In this document: piece by piece, positions 26,418 to 34,995 of the stretch
How positions within the stretch are numbered: the stretch's first letter is position 1
Layout of the letters: every line of letters begins with the position of its first letter
Assembly (NCBI RefSeq): GCF_900105725.1
Contig: NZ_FNLM01000036.1
Coordinates: 682,001-746,000, forward strand
Source: Gordonia westfalica
Lineage (GTDB): Bacteria; Actinomycetota; Actinomycetes; Mycobacteriales; Mycobacteriaceae
Length of the DNA: 64,000 nt
Reading direction: 5' to 3'
Notes under the pieces: generated by a model
What the model was told of the DNA's origin: nothing
The model's input: the letters and a program-made list of their open reading frames with translations, nothing else
Databases searched by the model: none
Translations under genes and position numbers: made by a program

Positions 26418-27806
26418 TCAGGGGGTGTTCACCGCGGTCCACAGGGTGGTGAATGCGTGGTGCCAGGGCCAGTGTCGGGGTAGGTGCAGGATGGGTGTTC
26501 GTGCTGGTCGGGCCAGTCGGGCGGGTACGGCGACCAGGGTGCGTCGTAGTGTCGCTCCGCGCGCGGCGCGCAGTCTGGCCGAGCTGGTGAGCGCGGCGAG
26601 GGTGCGCATGAGGTTGTGGCTGATGGTGGTCAGGGCCAGCCAGGCGGCGTTGGCGCCGAAGACGCCGGAGGGTAGATGGGCCAGTGGTCCGTCGATGAGG
26701 TCGGCGAACACGGTCTCGATGACGGCGTGGGCGCGGTGATTGATGTCGGCGGTGATGGTGTCGTCGGTGGTGTTGGTGAAAAACGAGTGATACCGCCATG
26801 CCGGCATCAGGGTGTCGGTGTCGGCAGGGTGGTGTGCTTTGACTCGCCGCACGATGAGTCGGGCGGTGATCGGGTGTGGCGAGAGTGGTGTGACCGTGTA
26901 GGTGGTTTCGGCGATTTCGGCATCAGAGATCAACGCGCCGGTGTCGGGGTCGGTGACCGCCCCGGGATAGACCACTGGGGTCCAGGCATCCTCGCCGATG
27001 GCTGAGATCGCGCGGGTGATCGCGGTGTTGGTCCGTAGGACCAGCGAGAACGTGGCTCCCAGGCGTTGGCAGGTAGCCATCACCTCAGCTGATCCGTAGG
27101 CCGCATCAGCGCGCACGGTGATCTCACCGGCGGCCCCGCAACGCCGGGCGGTGGCGATGGTTTGCGCGATCATCGTTGCGGCCCCGGCACCGGAGGCGGC
27201 GCGGCCGGCGCGCAGCCAGGCGTTAGCGATCACCGGTGGGTACTCGGGTGCGCTGAGGGTGGCGATCAGCGGCGACAGACCCCGACGCAGCAGTTCACGT
27301 CCGGCGATCTTGGCGTGTCCGTAGGAGGCGCCGGTCTTCTGATAGCCATAGACCGGACGCAGCAGGGAATCGATATCGACGAACACTCGGGCACCGTTAG
27401 TGGGCAACAACCCTGCCCGGGCGCACATCGCCGGCAGGGAGCGGGTCATCACGGCGTTGAGTTGTCGGGCATGCCCGGGAGTGAACTCACGCAGGGTTTG
27501 TCCGATCGTGGCCGGGGCGTACACGCGGTCGAACAAGCGTCGGTGCCCGCCGCTGCGGACGATGCCGAGGTCGTCGATACTGTCCGCGCCGCAACATAAC
27601 CCGGCGATCACGGTCAGCAGTTTCGCTTCCAAGTTGGCTCCGGCTGAGGCGACCCGGGTGGTGCCCAGATCGACCCGTTTGGCCAGCAGCGCGGCCACCC
27701 CGGTCGAGCGCGCCAATTCCATCACCGGTACCAGCCCGGCATGCGACACGAGATTGTCGTCGTCAAAGAGTGCGGACGTGGCCGAGAAGCTGTGTGATAC
27801 TTTCAC
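26418..27806 (-). CDS. IS1380-family DDE transposase
   Basis: A 462-residue transposase of the IS1380 type (DDE_Tnp_1 fold). Conserved parts include RVFVDIDSLLRPVYGYQKTG, SYGHAKIAGRELL, ITVRADAAYGSAEVM and ALTTISHNLMRTLAAL. I choose the GTG at 27806 (VKVSHSFSATSALFD), eight bases after GAAGG; the longer frame from 27857 would start inside the upstream hairpin. The frame is intact. Confidence 0.85.
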   Translation of the reverse strand: MKVSHSFSATSALFDDDNLVSHAGLVPVMELARSTGVAALLAKRVDLGTTRVASAGANLEAKLLTVIAGLCCGADSIDDLGIVRSGGHRRLFDRVYAPATIGQTLREFTPGHARQLNAVMTRSLPAMCARAGLLPTNGARVFVDIDSLLRPVYGYQKTGASYGHAKIAGRELLRRGLSPLIATLSAPEYPPVIANAWLRAGRAASGAGAATMIAQTIATARRCGAAGEITVRADAAYGSAEVMATCQRLGATFSLVLRTNTAITRAISAIGEDAWTPVVYPGAVTDPDTGALISDAEIAETTYTVTPLSPHPITARLIVRRVKAHHPADTDTLMPAWRYHSFFTNTTDDTITADINHRAHAVIETVFADLIDGPLAHLPSGVFGANAAWLALTTISHNLMRTLAALTSSARLRAARGATLRRTLVAVPARLARPARTPILHLPRHWPWHHAFTTLWTAVNTP

Positions 27807-27808
27807 TG

Positions 27809-27877
27809 AAAGTGCCTTCTGAGCTGGGATGTTTTGTGTCTCAACACCACCAATCATCCCAGCTCAGAGGGCACTTT
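27809..27877 (-). promoter_or_regulatory. hairpin masking the IS1380 transposase start region
   Basis: Arms 27809-27831 and 27855-27877 are 23 bases long and pair with one wobble-type mismatch around a 23-base loop. The proximal arm contains the GAAGG ribosome site. As with the IS110 hairpin at 1979-2037, read-through RNA from outside would be folded shut. Confidence 0.6.
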
Positions 27878-27915
27878 TATGTCACCGACACCCCACACCC
27901 CTCCACGGATCCAGG

Positions 27916-28018
27916 CTCAGGGAGCGGGTGGGTTGCTGCGCTCGCACCTCAGGGAGCGGGTGGGTTGGTGCGCTCGCACCTCAGGGAGCGGGTGGGTTGG
28001 TGCGCTCGCACCTCACGG
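27916..28018. repeat. REP-like array B, right part
   Basis: Three inverted units CTCAGGGAGCGGGTGGGTTG then (C/G)TGCGCTCGCAC follow at 32 bases each and end 10 bases before the stop of the hydrolase gene at 28028. They continue the array broken by IS1380 at 24912. Confidence 0.85.
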
Positions 28019-28027
28019 GCGGGAGAT

Positions 28028-29380
28028 CTACTCGGGCACCAACTCCGGGTTCGCGTCGGCGATCAACTCGTCCCGGTCCTCGATCAGGACGAACCCCGCG
28101 GCGATGGCTGAATCGGCCGCGTCCCGGTAGTGCTTCTCGTACTCCTCGCGCGTGCCGTAACGCTCGGCGAGCAGATGCTCCGGAACCGGGTGGGTCGACC
28201 CGAACAGCAAGCAGATCCGGGAGATCGGTTCGGGGACGACGCCACTCAACACCTGCGTCGGTGCGTCGACGCAGGGCGTGCGGACACCGCCGAGGACGTT
28301 GCCGATGTCGTCGACCTCGAACTCGGGTACCGCCGTCGACACTCCCCGGAGACGCAGCGGATCGGCGACCGGCGGCGGGTCCCCGCCGTCGGCCCAGGCG
28401 CGGAGGTGGCGCAGCCCGGCGCGCAGCACGAACCGCTGCTGGCCGCGGTTCACCGGGTCGGGGCAGCCGAGGAACTCCTCGAATTCGCCGATCTGATGGA
28501 GGTCGGCGTGCGAGGTCCCGGCGATCTCCCACACCCGCAGTCGGTCGGTGTCCGGCTGTCGCACGAGGTGATAGCGGAAGTTGGTCAACACGTCGGTCTC
28601 GGTCTGCACGACGAGCACCGGGGCGTCGAGGTCGGTGCGGAGCCTGGTGGGTTCACCGCTGAACACCGTCGTCACATCGATGCCGGTGCCCACCTCGCCC
28701 GGGGGCAGTCCGGCCGCGGCGCGGCTGTGGATGAGGAACCCGTCGAAGTCATCGTCGGTGGCCACGGCATTGACGTAGGTGGTCAGCGCCATCGCCGACT
28801 GTGATTCGCCGACGGCGAGCACCGAGCGGACGGTGAGTCCGGCGAGCGGGTGGTCCGGGGTCGGTGTCTCACCAGAGTGGTCACCGCGTATCGCCCGTCC
28901 GATCGAGCGGAAGATGTCGTAGCAGTAGGCGTCACCGGGATGGTGCAGACCCGCGTAACGGTCGGGGTCCTTGGCGGCCAGGCCCTGGGGCTCGCCGGTG
29001 GCGACGCCCACCGAGCCGGTCCCGCCCTCGACGCCGACGTACTGCGCCGACACCCCCACCCACGCGTAACCCGCACGTACCAGCTCGGCGGCGAGATAGG
29101 AGTACTCCGGTCCGGCATCGCTGCCGCTGCTCACGTTCAGCCATTCGACGACGGCGCTCCCGTTGAACGCCGCCGGGTCGGCGGGGCGTCGCACGACGAG
29201 GCGCGTCGTGAACTCGGCCGGCGGTGTGTCCCCGTCGCCGACGAGCCGTTCGGCCACCCCCGACGCGGCGTACTCGGTGTCGGTGTAGCCGGCGGCGGCG
29301 AGGTCGGGTAGGGGCGAGGCGCTCAGCAACGAGGAGCCCCTGCCTTCGGTCAGCGGACGAAACGTGATGTGCTGGTTCAC
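28028..29380 (-). CDS. alpha/beta hydrolase domain protein (Abhydrolase_10-like)
   Basis: A 450-residue protein resembling the large alpha/beta-hydrolase-domain family: VVEWLNVSSGSDAGPEYSYL, nucleophile region VLAVGESQSAMALT and a late histidine AGTSHADLHQ. The GTG start at 29380 overlaps the stop of the CMD gene (GTGA). It is the last gene of the minus-strand operon divergent from the CYP51 operon. The substrate is unknown; ester or lactone cleavage is plausible. Confidence 0.8.
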   Translation of the reverse strand: MNQHITFRPLTEGRGSSLLSASPLPDLAAAGYTDTEYAASGVAERLVGDGDTPPAEFTTRLVVRRPADPAAFNGSAVVEWLNVSSGSDAGPEYSYLAAELVRAGYAWVGVSAQYVGVEGGTGSVGVATGEPQGLAAKDPDRYAGLHHPGDAYCYDIFRSIGRAIRGDHSGETPTPDHPLAGLTVRSVLAVGESQSAMALTTYVNAVATDDDFDGFLIHSRAAAGLPPGEVGTGIDVTTVFSGEPTRLRTDLDAPVLVVQTETDVLTNFRYHLVRQPDTDRLRVWEIAGTSHADLHQIGEFEEFLGCPDPVNRGQQRFVLRAGLRHLRAWADGGDPPPVADPLRLRGVSTAVPEFEVDDIGNVLGGVRTPCVDAPTQVLSGVVPEPISRICLLFGSTHPVPEHLLAERYGTREEYEKHYRDAADSAIAAGFVLIEDRDELIADANPELVPE

Positions 29381-29766
29381 TTCTGCTTCCGGTGCTTCTC
29401 GATGACCTCGCCGAACATGAAGTGCATCTTGGTGCCCTGGGGCCAGCCGATGTAGTAGCACAGGAACAGGCTGATCTCCTCGAGCTGCTCGGGAGTCAGC
29501 TCGCCGTTGCCCAGTGCGGCTCCGGCCTGGATCTCGGCGACGTCGATGTTGTTGCTCGCCGCGAGTGCGCCGAGCAGGATGAGACGCCGATCCCGGTCGG
29601 AGAGGCCCTCGCGCGCCCACACGTTGCCGAACACCTGGTCGGCGGTGTGCGCGAAGAAGTCACCGGGACCGTCGCTCATCTCCCAGCCGTAGACCTCGGA
29701 CATCCGCTTGAGGCCGCGTTTGCGCACTTCGCCGGGCGCTTCGTCGGAGATGTTGGATCGGGTCAT
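29377..29766 (-). CDS. carboxymuconolactone decarboxylase family protein
   Basis: A 129-residue CMD-family protein (GLSDRDRRLILLGALAASNN, then IQAGAALGNGELTPEQLEE). The redox CxxC of AhpD is absent, so it belongs to the decarboxylase-like branch. It overlaps the preceding 6PGDH-like gene by ATGA. The position matches Rv0771 of the M. tuberculosis cyp51 region (established gene order, from memory). Confidence 0.86.
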   Translation of the reverse strand: MTRSNISDEAPGEVRKRGLKRMSEVYGWEMSDGPGDFFAHTADQVFGNVWAREGLSDRDRRLILLGALAASNNIDVAEIQAGAALGNGELTPEQLEEISLFLCYYIGWPQGTKMHFMFGEVIEKHRKQK

Positions 29767-30644
29767 GCGGATTCTCCTTCGAGATGGGGGACACCGAGTC
29801 CGGGGGCCAGCTCGCGGAGTGCGATCCGGCCGAGGGGCAGGTCGACGTCGAGGTCGTCGGCGAGTGCGAGCGCCAGCGACAGGTCCTTCTCGCCCAGTGT
29901 ACGAACGCCGGTGAAGATGCCGTACCACGGATCGTCGGCGTCGAGCGTCGCCGTGGACTCCCGCAACATGATGGCCCCGGCGCCGCCGGTGATCGCGTCC
30001 GTGTGCCGAACGACCTTGCCCAGCTTGGCGATGTCGAGCCCGGCGGCCTCGGCGAGGCGCGCCGCCTCGGTGGTGGCGGTGAACGAGATGAAGTGCAGGA
30101 GGTTCCGGGCGAGCTTCATCTTGGTGCCCGCGCCCACCTCGGGGCCCGCATGTACGAGCATGTCGGCGGTGAGCCGGAAGGGTTCCTTCAGCTTCTCGTA
30201 GGCGTCGCGCGGGCCGCCGACCATGATCGCCAGCCGACCCGACGCCGCACCCATCGCGCCGCCGGAGATCGGGGCGTCGAGCAGGACCACGTCGCGTTCC
30301 GCGCACTGTGCGGCGAGGTCGACGGCGGTGTCCGGTCCGATCGTGGAGTGGACGGTGATGACGGTGCCGGGACGGGCCGTCGACAGCAGCCCGTCGGGGC
30401 CGGTGACCACGGAACGGACCTGCTCGTCGTTCAGGACGCAGATACCGATGATGTCGGTGCCGGAGGCGAGTTCGGCGAGCGAACCGGCCGCCTTCGCGCC
30501 CTTGTCGACAACGCTCGCGATCGCCTCGTCGGATAGGTCGAACACCGTCAGACCGCCGGGCCAGGCGGCCAGGCTGCCGGCCATCGGGCCACCGATGTTG
30601 CCGAGCCCGACGTACCCCAGCCGGATCGGGGTCTCCTCACTCAT
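29763..30644 (-). CDS. NAD(P)-dependent 3-hydroxyisobutyrate-type dehydrogenase
   Basis: A 293-residue beta-hydroxyacid dehydrogenase: Rossmann motif GYVGLGNIGGPMA near residue 9, substrate signature DAPISGGAMGAASG and catalytic-lysine region GAGTKMKLARNLLH. It starts in ATGA overlap with the SDR stop. It matches Rv0770 in the M. tuberculosis gene order. Confidence 0.87.
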   Translation of the reverse strand: MSEETPIRLGYVGLGNIGGPMAGSLAAWPGGLTVFDLSDEAIASVVDKGAKAAGSLAELASGTDIIGICVLNDEQVRSVVTGPDGLLSTARPGTVITVHSTIGPDTAVDLAAQCAERDVVLLDAPISGGAMGAASGRLAIMVGGPRDAYEKLKEPFRLTADMLVHAGPEVGAGTKMKLARNLLHFISFTATTEAARLAEAAGLDIAKLGKVVRHTDAITGGAGAIMLRESTATLDADDPWYGIFTGVRTLGEKDLSLALALADDLDVDLPLGRIALRELAPGLGVPHLEGESA

Positions 30645-31381
30645 GACCGGATGACCTGCCCGCCGTCGACGTTGAAGATCTGCCCGGTGATCCAGCCAGC
30701 CTCGTCGGACAGCAGGAAAAGGCACATCCCGACGAGATCCTCCGGCGTGCCGAACCGCTTGAGCGGCAGCCGGTTCACGATGTCGGCAACCATCTCCTTC
30801 GGGGTGGTCGTGCGGGTCGCCTCGGTGTCGATGGGGCCGGGGGCGATCGCGTTGACGCGGATGTTCTGTCCGCCGAGCTCGGTGGCGAGCTGTTGGGTGA
30901 GGCCGTTGACGCCGACCTTCGCGAGACCGTAGAAGCCGCTGTACAGCCATGCCGCGGTGGAGGACTGGTTGACGATCGCGCCGCCGCCGTTGGTCATGTG
31001 CGGGTAGACCGCGCGGGTCACGTTCAGCGCGCCGTCGAGGTTCACGGACATGAACTTCTTGTAGTAGTCCCACGGCACGGTGATGAGGAAGTCGAGCTTC
31101 ATGCCGCCGTAGATCGCGGCGTTGTTCACCAGGCCGTCGATGGAACCGTAGGCGTCGACGGTTGCCTGGGCGAGTGCCTTCGCGGACTCCTCGTCGGCGA
31201 CATCGGTGCTGACGTACAGGCCGCCGATGTCGGCGGCGACCTGCTTGCCCTTCTCGTCGGCGAGGTCGGCGACCACGACGTTGGCGCCCTCGGCGGCCAG
31301 CGCCCGCGCGTAGGCCTCTCCGATGCCCCCGGCCGCCCCGGTCACGATGATGGTCTTGTTCTCGAAACGCTTGGAACTCAT
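30641..31381 (-). CDS. short-chain dehydrogenase/reductase of the CYP51 region
   Basis: A 246-residue classical SDR. TGAAGGIGEAY is the cofactor loop, VVVADLAD points to NAD(H), VNNAAIYGG follows and the active site is YGLAK. It is the first gene of the four-gene coupled minus-strand operon and corresponds in position to Rv0769. Confidence 0.88.
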   Translation of the reverse strand: MSSKRFENKTIIVTGAAGGIGEAYARALAAEGANVVVADLADEKGKQVAADIGGLYVSTDVADEESAKALAQATVDAYGSIDGLVNNAAIYGGMKLDFLITVPWDYYKKFMSVNLDGALNVTRAVYPHMTNGGGAIVNQSSTAAWLYSGFYGLAKVGVNGLTQQLATELGGQNIRVNAIAPGPIDTEATRTTTPKEMVADIVNRLPLKRFGTPEDLVGMCLFLLSDEAGWITGQIFNVDGGQVIRS

Positions 31382-31446
31382 TGTCCTGCTTTCTGTGTGA
31401 GTGGTGTGGTGGACTCTGGGGCGGGCCGCTGTGGGGCTTCGACGCG

Positions 31447-31569
31447 GTGCCTCGCTGCGCTCGGTACCGGCTCAGCCGGCGGATGGGGTGCCTCGCTGCG
31501 CTCGGTACCGGCTCAGCCGGCGGATGGGGTGCCTCGCTGCGCTCGGTACCGGCTCAGCCGGCGATCAGC
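31447..31569. repeat. three tandem 41-bp repeats
   Basis: GTGCCTCGCTGCGCTCGGTA starts at 31447, 31488 and 31529; each unit ends CCGGCTCAGCCGGCGGATGG or a close variant. The embedded CCGGCTCAGCCGG is a hairpin. The repeats separate the SDR operon from the aldehyde dehydrogenase gene. Confidence 0.85.
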
Positions 31570-31571
31570 CG

Positions 31572-31638
31572 CTTCCTGAGGTGCGAGCTCGCGAGCGCTC
31601 TTCGCGCCCTGAGGTGCGAGCTTGCGAGCCTCGAAGGG
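31572..31638. repeat. REP-like array C
   Basis: Two variant units (CCTGAGGTGCGAGCTCGCGAG and CCTGAGGTGCGAGCTTGCGA), the second with the GCCTCGAAGGG tail, end at the stop codon of the aldehyde dehydrogenase gene. Confidence 0.8.
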
Positions 31639-33120
31639 TCAAGCGGGCCGTGCCACGGCCTTGGTCTCCAGGTATTCCTCGAATCCGGCGACGCCCATTT
31701 CGCGACCGATGCCGGACTGTTTGTAACCGCCGAACGGGACGTCGGCGGAGTACCAGATGCCGCCGTTGACGCCCATGGTCCCGGTGCGGACACCGTTGAC
31801 CACCTTGTTGATGCGGTCCTCGTCGGTGCCGTAGACCATGCCCGACAGTCCGTAAGGGGAGTCGTTGGCGATGCGGATGGCGTCGTCGTCGCCGTCGTGG
31901 GCGATGATCACCAGGACCGGGCCGAAGATCTCCTCCTGCGCGACGCGAGCGGAGTTGTCGAGTCCGGAGATCAGCGTCGGCTCGACGAAGAAGCCCCTGG
32001 GTTTGTCGGCCGGACGGCCGCCGCCGATCTCGATGGTGCCGCCCTCCTGCTCGGCGATCTCGATGTAGGACAGGACACGCTGTCGCTGGCGTTCGGAGAT
32101 CAGCGGCCCGCAGATGGTGCCCGAACTCGTGGGGTCTCCGGCCGGGAGTCCGGCCAGGGCATCGCGGGTCGCGGTGATCGCCTCGTCGAGCTTGGTTCGC
32201 GGCACGACCAGACGTGTCGTGATCGCACAGCCCTGGCCCGCATGGGTGACGACGTTGAAAGCGGCCATCGCACAGGCGGAACCGAGGTCGGCGTCGTCGA
32301 GCACGATGAACGCGGACTTGCCGCCGAGCTCGAGGAAGACCTTCTTCAGCGATTCCGACGCCGCGGCCATCACCTTCTTGCCGGTCGCGGTGGAACCGGT
32401 GAAGGAGACGAGGTCGACGCGGGGATCGGTGCTGAGCTGTTCGCCGAGACGGTGATCTGTCGAGGTGACGATGTTCAGGACGCCGGGCGGGAAATCGGTC
32501 TCCTCGGCCACGACCTTCCCGACGAGCGCCGCGCACCACGGGGTGTCCGGTGCTGGCTTCAGGACGACGGTGCAGCCGGCGGCGAGGGCAGGGCCGATCT
32601 TGGCGAAGTTGATCTGGTGGGGGAAGTTCCACGGGGTGATCGCGCCGACGACGCCGACCGCTTCCGAGCGCAGCTCGCGATGGTTCTTGATCCCCATCGG
32701 CTCGGCCTCGCCGAGGTCGCGGGTCCACTCGTAGCTCTCGGCGAGGTCGGCGAAGTAGCCGAGGTCGGTCACCGGGCCCTCGAACTGCGGGCCGTGGGTG
32801 AGGAACGACGGGCAGCCGACCTCGGCGATCGTCAGCTCGCGGAACTCGTCGGCGTGGGCGAGGAGGGCGTCGCGGAGCTGACGCAGGCAGCGGGCGCGGA
32901 AGGCGTGATCCCGCGACCAGTCGGTGGTGTCGAAGGCGGTGCGGGCAGCGGCGATCGCGGCATCCATGTCGTCGGAGGTGGCCTCGGCGGCCTGCCCGAT
33001 GACTTCCTCGGTCGCGGGGTTGACGACGTCGAAGACACCGCCGCCACCTGGGGTGAGTTTGCCGTCGATCAACAGATCCGACGCGGATTCGGGACGTAGG
33101 GGCATCAGCTGGAACTCCAT
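31639..33120 (-). CDS. aldA: aldehyde dehydrogenase (AldA-like, CYP51 region)
   Basis: A 493-residue NAD(P)-dependent aldehyde dehydrogenase. TPWNFPHQINFAKIGPALAA is the cofactor side, LELGGKSAFIV carries the catalytic Glu, and HAGQGCAITTR the catalytic Cys near residue 300. It is transcribed divergently from the TetR/CYP operon, 49 bases away, exactly where aldA (Rv0768) sits in M. tuberculosis. The symbol rests on that synteny. It probably oxidises an aldehyde made by one of the P450s. Confidence 0.9.
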   Translation of the reverse strand: MEFQLMPLRPESASDLLIDGKLTPGGGGVFDVVNPATEEVIGQAAEATSDDMDAAIAAARTAFDTTDWSRDHAFRARCLRQLRDALLAHADEFRELTIAEVGCPSFLTHGPQFEGPVTDLGYFADLAESYEWTRDLGEAEPMGIKNHRELRSEAVGVVGAITPWNFPHQINFAKIGPALAAGCTVVLKPAPDTPWCAALVGKVVAEETDFPPGVLNIVTSTDHRLGEQLSTDPRVDLVSFTGSTATGKKVMAAASESLKKVFLELGGKSAFIVLDDADLGSACAMAAFNVVTHAGQGCAITTRLVVPRTKLDEAITATRDALAGLPAGDPTSSGTICGPLISERQRQRVLSYIEIAEQEGGTIEIGGGRPADKPRGFFVEPTLISGLDNSARVAQEEIFGPVLVIIAHDGDDDAIRIANDSPYGLSGMVYGTDEDRINKVVNGVRTGTMGVNGGIWYSADVPFGGYKQSGIGREMGVAGFEEYLETKAVARPA

Positions 33121-33169
33121 CTGGACAGGTGTCTGGACTCGCGTTCAAACCTAGTGTAGCGTGGCTCAC

Positions 33170-33751
33170 ATGTCCAGCCCCGTGTCCCAGGAATCCACTC
33201 GTCGCCGCCTCACGCAGCAGCAGGCGGAGACGGTCTCGCGGCTGACCGACGCCGCGGTCGACGTGCTGAACGCCGAGGGTTTCGACGGGCTCACCGTCCG
33301 GTCGGTGGCCAAGATCGCGGGGGTCGCGCCGGCTACGGCGTACACGTACTTCTCGTCGAAGAGTCACCTGGTGGCCGAGGTCTTCTGGCGTCGGCTGTCC
33401 GCGGGCGTCCACGAGCCCGATCCCGCGGGGACACCGGCTGAGCGGGTCGCCCAGGTGCTCCGCGAGGTCGCGCTCGTCGTGGCGGGAGAGGGCCAACTCG
33501 GTGGCGCGGTCACCGTTGCGCTGCTCGGCGCCGATCCCGACGTCGAACACCTGCGTGTCCGCATCGGTGCGTTCATCCGACGGCGCCTGGCGGCCGCGCT
33601 CGAGGAGGACCCGGAGAATCCCGGGCCGCTGCTCGACGCCCTGGAGATGATCTACTCCGGCGGCCTCGTCTACGCCGGCATGGGCCACATGACCTACGAA
33701 CAGACCTCCGAACGACTTGTCGCCGCAGCGCATCTACTGATGGAGAAGTGA
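33170..33751 (+). CDS. TetR-family regulator heading the CYP51 operon
   Basis: A 193-residue regulator with helix-turn-helix GFDGLTVRSVAKIAGVAPAT then AYTYFSSKSHLV. ATG at 33170 is taken; a GTG nine bases earlier is possible. Its stop overlaps the first P450 start (TGATG), so it is co-transcribed with the genes it may control. The position equals Rv0767c. The 49-base gap to aldA must hold both promoters. Confidence 0.86.
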   Translation: MSSPVSQESTRRRLTQQQAETVSRLTDAAVDVLNAEGFDGLTVRSVAKIAGVAPATAYTYFSSKSHLVAEVFWRRLSAGVHEPDPAGTPAERVAQVLREVALVVAGEGQLGGAVTVALLGADPDVEHLRVRIGAFIRRRLAAALEEDPENPGPLLDALEMIYSGGLVYAGMGHMTYEQTSERLVAAAHLLMEK

Positions 33752-34995
33752 TGACCGAAACGACCTCGGTGCCGGGGATGGAGCGGGCGCTCCCCTTCGA
33801 CCCGTATGCCTATGATTTTCACGAGGATCCGTACCCCACCTACGCGCGGCTCCGCCGGGAGTCGCCGGTCTACTACAACGCCGAGATGAACTTCTGGGCC
33901 CTCGCCGGCCATGCCGACGTCCGCGCGGGATTCCGTGATGTACAACGGTTCTCGAACAGCTGGGGAGTGTCGATGGACCCCTCGGCGTACGGTCCCGACG
34001 CCCACAAGTCGATGTCCTTCCTCGCGATGGACGACCCCAAACACATGCGCATCCGCAAGCTGGTCTCCAAGGGGTTCACGCCGCGCCGGGTCAACGACCT
34101 CACCGGTCGCATCACCGCACTGACCCACCAGCACTGGAGCAAGTGCCTCGACATGGGTGAGTTCGACTACGTCCACGACTTCGCCGCGCTCCTGCCGATG
34201 GACGTGGTCTCCGAGCTGCTCGGCGTCCCCGAGGCCGACCGCACACATCTGCGGCATCAGTCCGATCTCCTGTTGCATCGCGAGGACGGCGTACTCGACA
34301 TCCCCGAGGCCGCGATCTACGCGTACATCGAGCTGCACAAGTACTATTCGGAACTCATCGCCGACCGGCGGAAGAATCCCGGTGAGGACCTTGTCTCGGC
34401 GCTGATCGAGGCCGAGATCGACGACGACGAGACCGGCGAGAAGATCAAGCTCACCGAGGACGAGATCGTCGGCTTCATGGTGCTGATGGTGGTCGCGGGC
34501 AACGAGACGACCACCAAACTGCTTGCCAATGCCCTGTATTGGGGCTGGCGCAACCCCGACGAGCTCGGCAAGGTGTTCGCCGACCCCGAGCTCGCGGTAC
34601 CGCAGTGGACCGAGGAGACGCTTCGCTACGACAACTCGACCCAGATCGTCGTTCGTCGCGTGATCGAGGACGCTCCCTACGGCGACCTGGTGATTCCCGC
34701 CGGCGACCGCGTTCTGCTCCTCGTCGGTTCGGCGAACCGCGACGAAGAGGTCTTCGGGCCGGACGCCGACAAGTACGACATCGGCCGGGACAACGGGCAA
34801 GCACTGATGAGTTTCGGCCTCGGTGCGCACTTCTGTCTCGGTGCACATCTCGCCCGGCTGGAGGCCAACATCGGTCTCGGCGAGGTGATCCGGTCGATCC
34901 GAGCGGTCGACATCGACATCGACAAGGCGGTGCGGGTGCACTCGGTCAACGTGCGCGGCTTCGCCGAACTCCCGGTGAAAGTGACGGTGCGCTGA
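33751..34995 (+). CDS. cytochrome P450, CYP123-like by position
   Basis: A 414-residue soluble P450. The I-helix oxygen motif is VVAGNETTTK, the K-helix ExxR is EETLRYD, and the heme loop FGLGAHFCLGAHLARLE holds the cysteine ligand. It lies directly upstream of an SDR and CYP51, as cyp123 (Rv0766c) does in M. tuberculosis. The assignment to CYP123 is by synteny; the substrate is unknown. The ferredoxin at 37198 is the likely electron donor. Confidence 0.88.
   Translation: MTETTSVPGMERALPFDPYAYDFHEDPYPTYARLRRESPVYYNAEMNFWALAGHADVRAGFRDVQRFSNSWGVSMDPSAYGPDAHKSMSFLAMDDPKHMRIRKLVSKGFTPRRVNDLTGRITALTHQHWSKCLDMGEFDYVHDFAALLPMDVVSELLGVPEADRTHLRHQSDLLLHREDGVLDIPEAAIYAYIELHKYYSELIADRRKNPGEDLVSALIEAEIDDDETGEKIKLTEDEIVGFMVLMVVAGNETTTKLLANALYWGWRNPDELGKVFADPELAVPQWTEETLRYDNSTQIVVRRVIEDAPYGDLVIPAGDRVLLLVGSANRDEEVFGPDADKYDIGRDNGQALMSFGLGAHFCLGAHLARLEANIGLGEVIRSIRAVDIDIDKAVRVHSVNVRGFAELPVKVTVR

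Larger units (their letters stand above)
26274..27915 (-). mobile_element. IS1380-family element (1642 bp) inside REP-like array B
   Basis: Terminal inverted repeats CCTGGATCCGTGGA (26274-26287) and TCCACGGATCCAGG (27902-27915) are perfect. A 5-bp CTCAG duplication flanks the element: 27916-27920 on the right and, now beyond IS3 copy B, 24908-24912 on the left. It carries one transposase on the minus strand. The stretch 26288-26417 downstream of the transposase has no gene. Confidence 0.9.

Noticed and set aside
33121..33169. TetR operator in the gap between aldA and the TetR gene
   Set aside because: Only weak, partial inverted repeats of TGGACA/TGTCTGG type were seen; not good enough to list as a site.
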